A stretch of DNA of 64,000 nt from Bacteroidia bacterium (GTDB taxonomy: Bacteria > Bacteroidota > Bacteroidia > Flavobacteriales > Flavobacteriaceae), in NCBI GenBank assembly GCA_030428865.1, contig JAUIEK010000006.1, forward strand, positions 1 to 64,000. Direction: 5' to 3'. The position numbers and the translations under genes were made by a program. Each line of letters starts with the position of its first letter. Position 1 is the stretch's first letter. This document shows, in pieces, positions 1-10,006 of this stretch. Below the pieces are notes generated by a model. That model was not told where the DNA came from, did no database searches, and worked only from the letters and a program-made list of their open reading frames with translations.

Positions 1-219
1 TGGAATGATTATTCTACTCTTTATACGCTGTCAATTTCAATTCTGTCAATGAACTTGGTAATCCATATTAATAAGATCCTATCTCAATCTTATACTACAA
101 ACTACTCTATCTTGTGGAAATACGAGAATCGAACTCGCTAATTTTTCTAAACTCTAACCAACTCGCTAGCTCTAAAAATTATTCCAAAATATCCTATGAA
201 CTCCGCTTCTCTCTCTAAG
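1..219 (-). ncRNA. Putative 5' leader of an rRNA operon transcribed leftward out of the window (16S itself not in window)
   Basis: Minus-strand TAnnTTTG promoter just upstream, a CCGCTT/AAGCGG hairpin at the predicted 5' end, no ORF, and a GTTCATTGACA boxA-like motif at 44-54, resembling Bacteroidota rrn leaders. Inference only. Confidence 0.5.
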
Positions 220-225
220 CGGGTG

Positions 226-255
226 CAAATGTATGAAGCTTTTTTTAATTCACAA
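226..255 (-). promoter_or_regulatory. Bacteroidota-type promoter (-33 TTG / -7 TACATTTG) for the putative rrn leader
   Basis: Minus strand: TTG (253-255), 19 bp spacer, TACATTTG (226-233), followed by GCACCCGC. Nearly the same architecture as the tRNA-cluster promoter at 38421-38451. Confidence 0.6.
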
Positions 256-422
256 GGAAAAATTTATTTTTTTTCCTGTTTGTGTTTTTAAATTTCTTCT
301 TACAATGAACTACCGCTAAAAACGGACAGCAAAGATAAGACATCTTAACCTCTCCAACCAAATAAAAACATTATATTTTTTTGGGTAAAAATCTGAATCA
401 TCATAAATCAATAATAATGAGA

Positions 423-1880
423 TTATTGAAGTTTTCTTTCGTATATGAATCCACCACCAATACTATCTATTAATTGGTAGTTTTTATTTAGCTTCTCTTT
501 AAAATAAGAATTTTCTGAAGCTAAAAGCACCTCCTTATTACTACTTACCACATGAGAAGGTTTTACATTATCTATAATATAATCTATTTCCTCAATTATA
601 TTTTTACTAGAATTTCTCATAAAAGGGTATAAATAATCTCTAGAAATATTAGAAGGGTGAGTAACCGTTTTTGAGACTGGTTTTTGCGACATTATCCAAT
701 AACCAATGTGATAATTTATAAAGTATACGTTCTTGTTTTCTTTTGTCTTTGAAAAATAATTCGGAATATCATATCCTTCTCCATTATAAAGTGGTTTTTT
801 TTCACTTAATCTTTGACTCAAAAAAACATACTCTTTAACAGCTTCTGCCTGTACAGCAAACAAAAGGAAAGCAAGTATATATTTATGATACGTTTTATAT
901 TTAAATCTCATTAAAAACAAACAGAAAATAATAGCTAAAAAAGGATATACCTGAATTAAGTAGTGGCCATTTACCTTTCCTGATTTAACAAAAGAATATA
1001 ACACTCCTAAAATAGCAGTCACTAAAAACACTAAAACTTGATTATTAAAACCTATTTTACGTTTTTTGATTTTGTAAACTAAAAATGAAACAATCACCAA
1101 AAAAATAGAGATTGTTTTTAAAACCTTGAAGATTCCTCCATTTTTTGAATGTGTATAGTTTAAAGAAGCTAATATCATAGAATCCCAAAGAACTATTACA
1201 TCACTATAAATGTAGTACAGTAAAAAAACTGAGAGTAAAGGAATAGCAAACCCTACAACAAGGAATAAAATATTACTTATTGCTTTTTTAATTCCTTCAG
1301 TAAAATAATCAATATACAATGAATAAAAGATTACTAATAAAAATGCATAAGACAAATTAATTTTCATCAATATTGAGATACCAAATAACAACCCAGAAAT
1401 GAAGAAATGGATTTTTTTACTCCTCTTTAAAAGAAATAAGATTCCGGGCACAAAAAACAACATTGACAAATGTTCTGACATTACCCCCTGCAAACTTCCA
1501 AAAGCGCTGGATAAAATCACATACATGATTCCTGACCAAAATCCTACCTTATTGTTAGGACTTATTTTGTTACCAACAACTTTTACAAAAAAAGCTGTAA
1601 TCGCCACAACAACAACTCCTGCTATTCTTATTGCAACAAGGCTTTTTCCAAAGGCATAAATAATAAGCGCAAAAAAACCAAATAACAATGGCGGCTTTAA
1701 ATCCCACAGCTCTGTGTAAGGAAGGTTTCCGTCTACCCAAGATTGCCCCATAATTACAAATGTGCTTTCATCTTTATCGATATAATCTCTAAAGAAAAAC
1801 GGAAAACGCATAAAAAATGAAAGCAATAAATAATAAAGTAAAACGAATTTATTATTCTCTAAACTAAATACCTTTATCAT
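423..1880 (-). CDS. Membrane glycosyltransferase, GT39/ArnT-like (GT-C fold) family
   Basis: Multi-TM protein with the DKDES loop near the N-terminus typical of PMT/ArnT-like proteins. Confidence 0.7.
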   Translation of the reverse strand: MIKVFSLENNKFVLLYYLLLSFFMRFPFFFRDYIDKDESTFVIMGQSWVDGNLPYTELWDLKPPLLFGFFALIIYAFGKSLVAIRIAGVVVVAITAFFVKVVGNKISPNNKVGFWSGIMYVILSSAFGSLQGVMSEHLSMLFFVPGILFLLKRSKKIHFFISGLLFGISILMKINLSYAFLLVIFYSLYIDYFTEGIKKAISNILFLVVGFAIPLLSVFLLYYIYSDVIVLWDSMILASLNYTHSKNGGIFKVLKTISIFLVIVSFLVYKIKKRKIGFNNQVLVFLVTAILGVLYSFVKSGKVNGHYLIQVYPFLAIIFCLFLMRFKYKTYHKYILAFLLFAVQAEAVKEYVFLSQRLSEKKPLYNGEGYDIPNYFSKTKENKNVYFINYHIGYWIMSQKPVSKTVTHPSNISRDYLYPFMRNSSKNIIEEIDYIIDNVKPSHVVSSNKEVLLASENSYFKEKLNKNYQLIDSIGGGFIYERKLQ

Positions 1881-1885
1881 TCTTG

Positions 1886-2629
1886 CTATTTTTTTGACTT
1901 TTTCTTTTTTCTCATTTTCGCAAACATTCTTTTATATTCTTCAACATTAACTTGTCCTTTTTTTTGAGAAAGGATTTGAGAAAAATCAACATCAAGTCTA
2001 GAAGGCTTTTGAACTAATTCTCCTTTTAAAAAAGCTTGCTGTAAAACAGTTTCTATCAGGTAATCTTCATTTACTTTTTCTGGATTATATTCCGTTTTTA
2101 ATGATAATTTAAAAAGATTAGCAGTTGTGTTATACCAAAAAGCTTTCCAGCCACTTCTTAATTCTTTAATATTATTAAATACTGTTTCTCCAGTTTGCCT
2201 ATGAATCAATTTAATTAAAACTCTCCCTTCTGTTCTAGTCATTTTTTTTAACTGATCTGTAAACTCCTCTTCTAAATATTTTTGCGCAACTCTTATGTAT
2301 TTCTTTTTCTTTCTTTTTTTCTTAATTCTTTTAATTCTAGTATTTATAGAATCAAGCCTTTCTGTTGCAAGAATTGCATACGGATATGCTTTAAAAACTT
2401 TTGACCGAAACCAATAATAATATCTTGCATCGTTAGATGATTTAAACTTAAGCTTTGGCAGAATTGTAATTTCATCTAACTCAATTGTAAGTGTATCTCC
2501 TCTTTCAATTAAAATATAGTCTTCAAGATTTAGAGGTAACGAATCTTTCTTTTGCGAGAAACCAATCAGCACCTGAAAAAAAAGCAAGAAGATAATTATT
2601 TGTTTTAACTGATTATCCATAATAGACAT
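1886..2629 (-). CDS. DUF4294-like conserved hypothetical, signal peptide
   Basis: 247 aa ORF with signal peptide, lysine-rich C-terminus; resembles the flavobacterial DUF4294 family. Confidence 0.6.
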   Translation of the reverse strand: MSIMDNQLKQIIIFLLFFQVLIGFSQKKDSLPLNLEDYILIERGDTLTIELDEITILPKLKFKSSNDARYYYWFRSKVFKAYPYAILATERLDSINTRIKRIKKKRKKKKYIRVAQKYLEEEFTDQLKKMTRTEGRVLIKLIHRQTGETVFNNIKELRSGWKAFWYNTTANLFKLSLKTEYNPEKVNEDYLIETVLQQAFLKGELVQKPSRLDVDFSQILSQKKGQVNVEEYKRMFAKMRKKKKSKK

Positions 2630-2688
2630 TAATACTATTTTAACTCTCAGAAATTGGTTTTATTTTTGTTCAAAAATAATCTATATCC

Positions 2689-3777
2689 ATGGCAAAAAAA
2701 TCAATTTTAAATAAAAAATCTTTAGGCTTCCTTGAAAAATACTTAAATAATGCTGCTCCCACCGGCTACGAATGGGAAGGGCAAAAAATATGGATGAACT
2801 ACTTAAAACCTTACGTAGACACTTTTATAACGGACACTTATGGAAGTGCTGTAGCAGTTGTAAATCCTGATGCGCCATATAAAGTAGTTATCGAAGGACA
2901 TGCAGATGAAATATCTTGGTATGTAAACTACATTTCTGACAACGGATTAATTTATGTGATTAGAAATGGTGGAAGTGATCATCAAATAGCGCCAAGTAAA
3001 ATTGTAAACATTCATACAAAAAATGGAATTGTAAAAGGTATTTTTGGCTGGCCAGCTATTCATACAAGAGATAGAGCAAAAGAAGAACCACCCAAACCAG
3101 ACAATATATTTATAGATGTTGGTTGTAAAAACAAAGAAGAAGTGGAAAAACTAGGTGTGCATGTTGGTTGTGTAATTACCTATCCTGATGAGTTTCATAT
3201 CTTAAATAAAAATAATTTTGTTTGTAGAGCACTAGACAATAGAATGGGTGGTTTTATGATTGCCGAAGTGGCAAGATTATTACACGAAAACAAAAAAAAG
3301 TTACCTTTTGGATTATACATTACCAATTCTGTTCAAGAAGAAATTGGACTACGAGGAGCCGAGATGATTACAGATACAATCAAACCAAACGTAGCTATTG
3401 TCACAGATGTTACTCATGACACAACAACTCCTATGATCGATCAGAAAAAAGAAGGCGCCGTGAAAAATGGAGAAGGACCTGTAATTGCATATGCTCCTGC
3501 AGTTCAACAAAAATTAAGAGATTTAATTACAGAGACAGCAGAGGAAAAGAAAATTCCTTTCCAACGATCTGCTTTATCTCGAGCAACAGGAACGGATACT
3601 GACGCGTTTGCTTATAGTAATGGTGGAGTTGCTTCTGCCTTAATTTCACTACCACTCCGTTATATGCACACTACTGTAGAAATGGTTCATAGAGAAGATG
3701 TTGAAAATGTAATTCGATTGATTTATGAAACACTACTCAAGATAAAATCGGGAGATACTTTCTCTTATTTTGATTAA
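2689..3777 (+). CDS. M42 family metallopeptidase (glutamyl aminopeptidase/endoglucanase-like)
   Basis: M42-type motifs: EGHADEISW, CRALDNRMGG, VQEEIGLRGAE, TGTDTDAF. Confidence 0.9.
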   Translation: MAKKSILNKKSLGFLEKYLNNAAPTGYEWEGQKIWMNYLKPYVDTFITDTYGSAVAVVNPDAPYKVVIEGHADEISWYVNYISDNGLIYVIRNGGSDHQIAPSKIVNIHTKNGIVKGIFGWPAIHTRDRAKEEPPKPDNIFIDVGCKNKEEVEKLGVHVGCVITYPDEFHILNKNNFVCRALDNRMGGFMIAEVARLLHENKKKLPFGLYITNSVQEEIGLRGAEMITDTIKPNVAIVTDVTHDTTTPMIDQKKEGAVKNGEGPVIAYAPAVQQKLRDLITETAEEKKIPFQRSALSRATGTDTDAFAYSNGGVASALISLPLRYMHTTVEMVHREDVENVIRLIYETLLKIKSGDTFSYFD

Positions 3778-3813
3778 AAATAATGCGCTCTTTAAAAGAG
3801 CGCATTATTTTTT
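3776..3813 (+). terminator. Rho-independent terminator after the M42 peptidase
   Basis: AAAAATAATGCGCTC-TTTAAAA-GAGCGCATTATTTTTTT perfect stem with T tract; overlaps the stop codon. Confidence 0.85.
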
Positions 3814-3866
3814 TGCAACGTTTAAGATTCTCTGTCGTATTTAATAGAACTATAAAAACTGTTTTT

Positions 3867-5552
3867 ATGAAAAAAGTCTTTATTTCAATTGTTTCGCTCA
3901 TTTTATTTACATTAATTTCTTGTCAAGAATCTAATAAAATTGACTATTCAGTATCCTTGCATCAAACAGATAGTGTGGCGAATCTTTTAATTGACTTGAG
4001 CTTTAAGCCTAACAAAGAAGGAACAACTACTTTATTTTTTCAAGACAAAGCATGGGGCCAAGAAAACCTTCATCAAGTAGCAAAAGGTTTAAAAATTAAA
4101 GATCATGTTGGTGAAATAATTCAACAAAAAGATAGCAATCAATTTATAATCAGGCATGCCAAGAATTTAGATAAAATTCACATCAGTTATCAAATTGTTC
4201 AAGACACAAAAGAACCAATAAAACTTGCAGAGACATATAGACCAATCATACAAAAAAAGTATTTTAAAGTTTTTTCTCACAATTTATTTATGTTACCTGA
4301 GCATCTAACTGAAGAAGGAAAAAAGTTTACAGTAGAAATTAACTGGAAAGAGTTTGATAAAGACTATAAAATAGCTAACAGCTTTGGGTATTCTAAGCAA
4401 CAACAAAAAATAGAAAATATAACTCGAGAAAAATTCCATAGTGCGTTTTTTGCTGGTGGTGATTTTAGAATTCATCCCTTTAAAATTGATGGCAATCAAG
4501 TTACGTTTGTAATAAGAGGAGAATGGAAAGCCTTTCAGGATTCAACAATGATTCAAATTATAAGAAAGACCTTAAAAACACAACGCGACTTTTGGAAAGA
4601 TCATTCGCAAAATTATTTTTCTGTTGCAATGCTTCCAACTAAGCTTGAAAGAGGAAGTGAGTTTCAAGGTTCTGCACTTACAAATTCCTTTCTTGTCTCT
4701 GCTTCTAATAATGAATATTTAGAGTTAGATGGTCTTACTTATCTGCTTAATCACGAATTACAGCATAATTGGAATGGAAACACCATTCTAAGAGAAAAAG
4801 AAGAAGAACATTACTGGTTTAGTGAAGGGTTTACAGATTATTATACTTATAAGAATATAGTCACAAACCGTATTAATAATTTAGATAAATCGTATTATGT
4901 TGATGGAATTAATCAAATCATAAGAAACTTATATATATCTCCTGTAAAAGAAGTTCCTAATAAGGAAATTAACTATAAAAACTTCTGGTCTAGTCATGAT
5001 TATAATAAACTTCCTTATAGAAGAGGCGCTTTATTTGCATTTTATCTTGACCATTTGATAAAAAAAGAATCAAAGAATCAATATAGTCTTGATAATGTAA
5101 TGTTAGACTTTAAGAATAATGCTGTTGAAAAAGGATTAAAAATAAATCACCCTTATTTTATCAAAACAGTTAACAAATACTTACAAAGAGATATTAAATC
5201 TTTTTTCGATAAACATATTGAAGATGGAAAACTTTTTGATTTACAATCAATATTCAACGAATTCAGTTTAAACCACAATAAAAGTTGTGAAGTATTTGAT
5301 CTTGGCTTTGAAGTAAATCAAAATGACGGAAGCGTTGAAAAAATAGATCTAAAATCAAACGCACATAAGGCAGGAATTAGAAATGGCAATGTAATTAATT
5401 CGTGGAGTTACATGTATGATCCCACAAAAATTGCTCAAGTCACTGTTTTAAAAAATGGCACAGAAAAAGTTTTTGAGTTTTATCCAGCAAAAGAAGCCAA
5501 TATTCCTCAACTCAAAAATAATACACAGAATCAAAAAATATTGTTTGAATAA
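3867..5552 (+). CDS. M61-family (glycyl aminopeptidase-like) lipoprotein with C-terminal PDZ-like region
   Basis: HELQHNW zinc motif with downstream EGFTDYY; lipobox LISC. ORF-track start (3783) lies inside the terminator, so the ATG at 3867 (MKKVFISIV) is preferred. Confidence 0.8.
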   Translation: MKKVFISIVSLILFTLISCQESNKIDYSVSLHQTDSVANLLIDLSFKPNKEGTTTLFFQDKAWGQENLHQVAKGLKIKDHVGEIIQQKDSNQFIIRHAKNLDKIHISYQIVQDTKEPIKLAETYRPIIQKKYFKVFSHNLFMLPEHLTEEGKKFTVEINWKEFDKDYKIANSFGYSKQQQKIENITREKFHSAFFAGGDFRIHPFKIDGNQVTFVIRGEWKAFQDSTMIQIIRKTLKTQRDFWKDHSQNYFSVAMLPTKLERGSEFQGSALTNSFLVSASNNEYLELDGLTYLLNHELQHNWNGNTILREKEEEHYWFSEGFTDYYTYKNIVTNRINNLDKSYYVDGINQIIRNLYISPVKEVPNKEINYKNFWSSHDYNKLPYRRGALFAFYLDHLIKKESKNQYSLDNVMLDFKNNAVEKGLKINHPYFIKTVNKYLQRDIKSFFDKHIEDGKLFDLQSIFNEFSLNHNKSCEVFDLGFEVNQNDGSVEKIDLKSNAHKAGIRNGNVINSWSYMYDPTKIAQVTVLKNGTEKVFEFYPAKEANIPQLKNNTQNQKILFE

Positions 5553-5564
5553 TTATCAATATCA

Positions 5565-6101
5565 ATGGATGAGTTATTAGATATTTTAAACAGCAATGGA
5601 CAAAAGACAGGAAAAACAGCTTTAAAAAGCACGGCTCACAAAGAAGGGTTATATCATGCTACAGTTCATGTTTGGGTTTACACTTCAGACAGAAAAGTAC
5701 TTTTACAACAAAGAGGTTTTAATAAAGAAACATATCCCGGTTATTGGGATGTTTCTGTTGCAGGACACATTCACGCAGGTGAATCAATAGAAAAGGCTGC
5801 AATAAGAGAAGTTAAAGAAGAAATCGGACTCAATATTACGATTGATCAACTAGAAAAAATCACAGTAAAAAAAGGAGAAAGAATTCATGCTAACGGAATA
5901 GTAGATCGTGAATTTTATCATATTTTTCTATTAAAGTTAACCGTTCCTTTCTCCTTTCTTAAAAAGCAAAATGAAGAAGTTGAATCCATTGCTCTTTTTG
6001 ATTTTCAAATATTAAAAAGCACCAAACCAAGCATCAATTTAGTGCCAAATCCAACTGAACATTACGATTTTATTTACAATAACTTATTAGCAAGCGTTTA
6101 A
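5565..6101 (+). CDS. NUDIX hydrolase
   Basis: Nudix box GHIHAGESIEKAAIREVKEEIGL. Confidence 0.9.
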   Translation: MDELLDILNSNGQKTGKTALKSTAHKEGLYHATVHVWVYTSDRKVLLQQRGFNKETYPGYWDVSVAGHIHAGESIEKAAIREVKEEIGLNITIDQLEKITVKKGERIHANGIVDREFYHIFLLKLTVPFSFLKKQNEEVESIALFDFQILKSTKPSINLVPNPTEHYDFIYNNLLASV

Positions 6102-6103
6102 GC

Positions 6104-6847
6104 TTACTTTTTCTTGTAAAATGATGCTTTTAGAGGTTCTTTACTCAATAAAGGCAATGTAAATTCTACTGGAGATCCTTTTGGTTCTGTTGGTATTCCA
6201 TTCTCATCTTTTTTATACCACGTGATTGATGCCGGCAATAGCAATCCTTGAACCTCAGTCCAATCATCGTAACGAATAATGTTAAACTTATCAGTTGGTT
6301 TTTTGCTAAAATAAGTAACAGTATAACCCAACCATTCCATTTGATACGTTTCTGGATTGTAATAAATAAAATAATTATCATCTGGAGATGTACCTATATC
6401 TGATTGATATGAAATCTTAAATCCAGAATATGTTTTTCCTTCAATAGTTAGGTCATCTATTTTTTCATATAAAATTCCACTATCAGCAAGCACAAAAGGC
6501 ATTGCGTAGAAATAGAAATATAGGTTGTAATAAAATTTAGGATCCGATTTAAATACAGATGAATCTTTCTTAGAAATCCAAACATCACTTCCATCAAAAC
6601 CTAATGAATAATCTGGAGCATTTACTATTGTTTTTCGAGTTTGAAGATCAACCGTGTGTGCTTCTTTTCCTTTATTAAATGATAACGTTTTGTTTGATTG
6701 CCACTTTTTAAGCCCTCCATGTTTTTCAAATACTTTTCCTAATTCAGAAGGAAAATGATCTTTTGTTTTAGTTTCTTCTTTTTTTATTTCAGGCTCACAT
6801 CCAACTATAATAGCTAGAACAAATAATGCTGTTAGTATTTTTTTCAT
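6104..6847 (-). CDS. DUF6503-like lipoprotein
   Basis: Lipobox IVGC and HGG-KW-SNKTLSF start typical of this Bacteroidota family; assignment from memory. Confidence 0.55.
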   Translation of the reverse strand: MKKILTALFVLAIIVGCEPEIKKEETKTKDHFPSELGKVFEKHGGLKKWQSNKTLSFNKGKEAHTVDLQTRKTIVNAPDYSLGFDGSDVWISKKDSSVFKSDPKFYYNLYFYFYAMPFVLADSGILYEKIDDLTIEGKTYSGFKISYQSDIGTSPDDNYFIYYNPETYQMEWLGYTVTYFSKKPTDKFNIIRYDDWTEVQGLLLPASITWYKKDENGIPTEPKGSPVEFTLPLLSKEPLKASFYKKK

Positions 6848-6900
6848 TTATATATCTTTTGTCTCTCTTAGTTCTTATAAAGTTAAAAAACTTACAAAAA

Positions 6901-6930
6901 AGAAAAAGTCCATTTAAAATGGACTTTTCT
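6901..6930. terminator. Bidirectional-looking hairpin between the DUF6503-like gene and aceA
   Basis: AGAAAAAGTCCATTTAAAATGGACTTTTCT, 3' of aceA (minus). Confidence 0.7.
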
Positions 6931-6952
6931 ACAGAAAGAATTTTATTTGATT

Positions 6953-8230
6953 CTAAAACTGAGCTACTTCTGTACTACCTTTCATAGCCACAGTACTAGA
7001 AACTCCCGCCATTACTGTGTTTTGCACTGCATCAAAATAACTTGTTCCTACAAATCCTTGATGTTTTATAGCATTAAACCCTTCTTTTTGCAATGCAAAT
7101 TCTCTCTCTTGAAGTTCTGAATATCCTAACATTCCTCTTTCTTTATATGCTCTAGATAATTCAAACATGCTCGTGTTTAAAGCATGGAACCCTGCCAATG
7201 TTATAAATTGGAACTTGTATCCCATTTTTGCCAATTCTTCTCTAAAAGTTCTCATCTCTGTTGCCGATAATTTTGCAGCCCAATTGAACGAAGGAGAACA
7301 ATTATAGGCTAACATTTTATCTGGAAATTGTGCGTGAATTGCTTTTGCGAATCTTCTAGCTTCATCTAAATCAGGTGTTGACGTTTCCATCCAAATTAGA
7401 TCTGCATAAGGTGCATAACTTAACCCTCTATCAATTGCTTGATTAATTCCGCTTTTTACATAGTAAAGTCCTTCTGAAGAACGCTCTCCTGTTATAAATT
7501 TTTGATCTCTTAAATCTACATCACTTGTTAAAAGATTTGCAGCGTCTGCATCTGTTCTTGCAATAATAATTGTTGATGTTCCCATAACATCACTTGCTAA
7601 ACGTGCAGCTATTAGTTTATTAATTGCCTCTTGAGTAGGCACCAAAACTTTTCCTCCTAAATGTCCGCATTTTTTAGCAGAGCTTAATTGGTCTTCAAAG
7701 TGAACACCCGATGCACCTGCTTCTATCATAGATTTCATCAATTCGAATGCGTTCAAATTTCCTCCAAATCCTGCTTCTGCATCAGCTACAATAGGAACCA
7801 AATAATCAATCTTATTTTCTAAATTCTCAACACTTTGTATTTGATCTCTACGCAATAATGCTCTATTAATTTTTTTTATTACTTGCGGAACACTATTAAC
7901 TGGATACAATGATTGATCCGGATACATTTCTCCTGCTAAATTAGCATCTGCAGCAACTTGCCATCCACTTAAATAAATAGCTTCTAAACCTGCTTCTACT
8001 TCTTGAATTGCTTGATTACCTGTTAAGGCCCCTAAGCCCGCCACATAATCTTGATTTTTTAGTTTATTCCAAAGTTTTTGAGCTCCTATTTTTGCTACTG
8101 TGTGTTCAATTACGTAAGAACCTTGTAATGATACAACTTCTTCAGCAGTGTAAGGTCTTTGCACATTTTTCCATCTAGGATTTGTTTCCCATTCTTTAGT
8201 TAATTGTTGAATTCTTTCTTGAGTTTTCAT
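6953..8230 (-). CDS. aceA: Isocitrate lyase
   Basis: [14 protein letters not shown] catalytic motif, [10 protein letters not shown], length 425 aa. Confidence 0.97.
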   Translation of the reverse strand: MKTQERIQQLTKEWETNPRWKNVQRPYTAEEVVSLQGSYVIEHTVAKIGAQKLWNKLKNQDYVAGLGALTGNQAIQEVEAGLEAIYLSGWQVAADANLAGEMYPDQSLYPVNSVPQVIKKINRALLRRDQIQSVENLENKIDYLVPIVADAEAGFGGNLNAFELMKSMIEAGASGVHFEDQLSSAKKCGHLGGKVLVPTQEAINKLIAARLASDVMGTSTIIIARTDADAANLLTSDVDLRDQKFITGERSSEGLYYVKSGINQAIDRGLSYAPYADLIWMETSTPDLDEARRFAKAIHAQFPDKMLAYNCSPSFNWAAKLSATEMRTFREELAKMGYKFQFITLAGFHALNTSMFELSRAYKERGMLGYSELQEREFALQKEGFNAIKHQGFVGTSYFDAVQNTVMAGVSSTVAMKGSTEVAQF

Positions 8231-8300
8231 AATTTTGTTTTAATTATTAATGGATGAATCCCACATAAAAAATGTTGCCGCATTTAGTAGGATTTGTTTT

Positions 8301-9893
8301 TTATAATTGTTGATAAGCTGGAATTGTTAAAAATTCTTCTAGTTTTTCACTTAAAACAAGCTTTTTTAAAAGCTCTACTGCTTCTTTATACTTACCCTGC
8401 TTAATAACTTCTGGGCCTGCAATTAGAATTATTTTTTCTACTTCATCATCAAAAATTTGATTAAATAAATTAATCGTAAACTCTCTCCCGTCTTCTAACA
8501 CAGCTTTCTTATCTAACCAATGCCAGAGTTGTGTTCTGGATATTTCTGCTGTTGCTGCGTCTTCCATTAAGTGATACAAGGCAACAGCACCTCTTCCTTT
8601 AAGCCAAGATTCTAAATACAATATTGCTACATTAATGTTCTTTCTAATTCCTTCTTCTGTTACTGTTCCTTTTGGAAGTTCTAACAATTGCCCTGCTGAT
8701 ATCTCTTCTTCAATTTGCTTTTCTATTTGATTAGCTCCTACCATGTGCTCATCAAAAACTTCTTTTGCAACTGATACTAGATCTGGATGTGCAACCCAAG
8801 TACCATCATGTCCGTTTTTAACTTCTCGTTCTTTATCTTTTTTCACCTTTTGCAAAGCCTGTTCATTTGCAGCATCATTATTTCTAATAGGTATTTGCGC
8901 TGCCATTCCGCCCATTGCATGAATTCCTCTTTGATGACAAACTTTAATTACCAATCTTGAATATGCATCCATAAATGGACTTTCCATAGTGACTTGATCT
9001 CTATTAGGAACCAAAAAGTCAGGGTGACTTTTTAGTTTTTTTATGTACGAAAAAATGTAATCCCATCTTCCACAGTTTAGTCCAACTATATGATCTCTTA
9101 AATAGTAAATAAATTCATGTAACTGAAAGCTAGCTTTTATTGTTTCTACCAATAAAGTACATTTAAAAGTTCCTTTAGGAACACCTAAGTATTCTTGAGA
9201 AAATTCAAAAACCTTATTCCACCATTTAGCTTCTTTATAATGCTCTAGCTTTGGTAAATAGAAATAGGGAGCTCTCTCATCTTCTAACAATATTTTTGTA
9301 TTATGGAATACGTATAAACCAAAATCTACAAGAGAAGCAGAAAGTGATTTGCCTTTATACGTAAGATGTTTTTCATCTAAATGCAGCCCTCTTGGCCTAA
9401 CTAGTAGAGTAGCTACCTTCTCATTTAATTTATAAGATTTCTGCTTTTTCTGATCATATAAATCAATTCTTCTTGTATTTGCATCCAACAAATTTTGTTG
9501 GCCTTCCATAAGATTGTTCCAAGTAGGAGACGTACTATCTTCAAAGTCTGCCATAAACGTACTTGCACCAGAATTTAATGCGTTTATAACCATTTTTCTA
9601 CCTACAGGACCCGTGATTTCTACACGTCTATCTAATAAATCAGCAGGAATAGTAGCCGCTTTCCAATTTTCTTCTCTAATTGATTTGGTCTTCTCTAGAA
9701 AATCAGGCATCACACCTTTATCAAATAAAACTTGTTGTTTTTCTCTGTTACTTAATAACTCTAATCTTTTCTTATTAAATTTTTTATGGAGCGCTAAAAG
9801 AAATTGTAATGCTTCAGGAGTTAAAATAGCCGGATACGGATTTAACGATAAATTAGATAACTTAACTGTTGGTTGTTGGATGGCTTCAATCAT
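8301..9893 (-). CDS. aceB: Malate synthase A
   Basis: MADFEDSTSPTW, LNCGRWDYIFSYIKK, AMGGMAAQIPI motifs; adjacent to aceA. Confidence 0.97.
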   Translation of the reverse strand: MIEAIQQPTVKLSNLSLNPYPAILTPEALQFLLALHKKFNKKRLELLSNREKQQVLFDKGVMPDFLEKTKSIREENWKAATIPADLLDRRVEITGPVGRKMVINALNSGASTFMADFEDSTSPTWNNLMEGQQNLLDANTRRIDLYDQKKQKSYKLNEKVATLLVRPRGLHLDEKHLTYKGKSLSASLVDFGLYVFHNTKILLEDERAPYFYLPKLEHYKEAKWWNKVFEFSQEYLGVPKGTFKCTLLVETIKASFQLHEFIYYLRDHIVGLNCGRWDYIFSYIKKLKSHPDFLVPNRDQVTMESPFMDAYSRLVIKVCHQRGIHAMGGMAAQIPIRNNDAANEQALQKVKKDKEREVKNGHDGTWVAHPDLVSVAKEVFDEHMVGANQIEKQIEEEISAGQLLELPKGTVTEEGIRKNINVAILYLESWLKGRGAVALYHLMEDAATAEISRTQLWHWLDKKAVLEDGREFTINLFNQIFDDEVEKIILIAGPEVIKQGKYKEAVELLKKLVLSEKLEEFLTIPAYQQL

Positions 9894-9937
9894 ATCATTT
9901 TTAATTTACACAACAATGATATAAAAAATATTTCAAT

Positions 9938-9970
9938 TAGCGAATATTCGCTATAAATATTTTTTCGCTA
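9938..9970. promoter_or_regulatory. 16-bp palindrome TAGCGAATATTCGCTA (9938-9953) plus extra TTCGCTA half-site (9964-9970) in the aceB/regulator divergent promoter
   Basis: Perfect inverted repeat and repeated half-site read directly in the intergenic region. Confidence 0.75.
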
Positions 9971-10006
9971 AAAGAATTTATTTAAGAATAGCATTATATT
10001 TGTTAT

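Noticed and set aside
3783-3866. N-terminal 28 aa of the ORF-track M61 protein
   Set aside because: Lies in the terminator hairpin/intergenic region; a proper signal peptide begins at 3867.
9514-9924. 136-aa plus-strand ORF
   Set aside because: Antisense to malate synthase and covers the divergent promoter; no domain signature.
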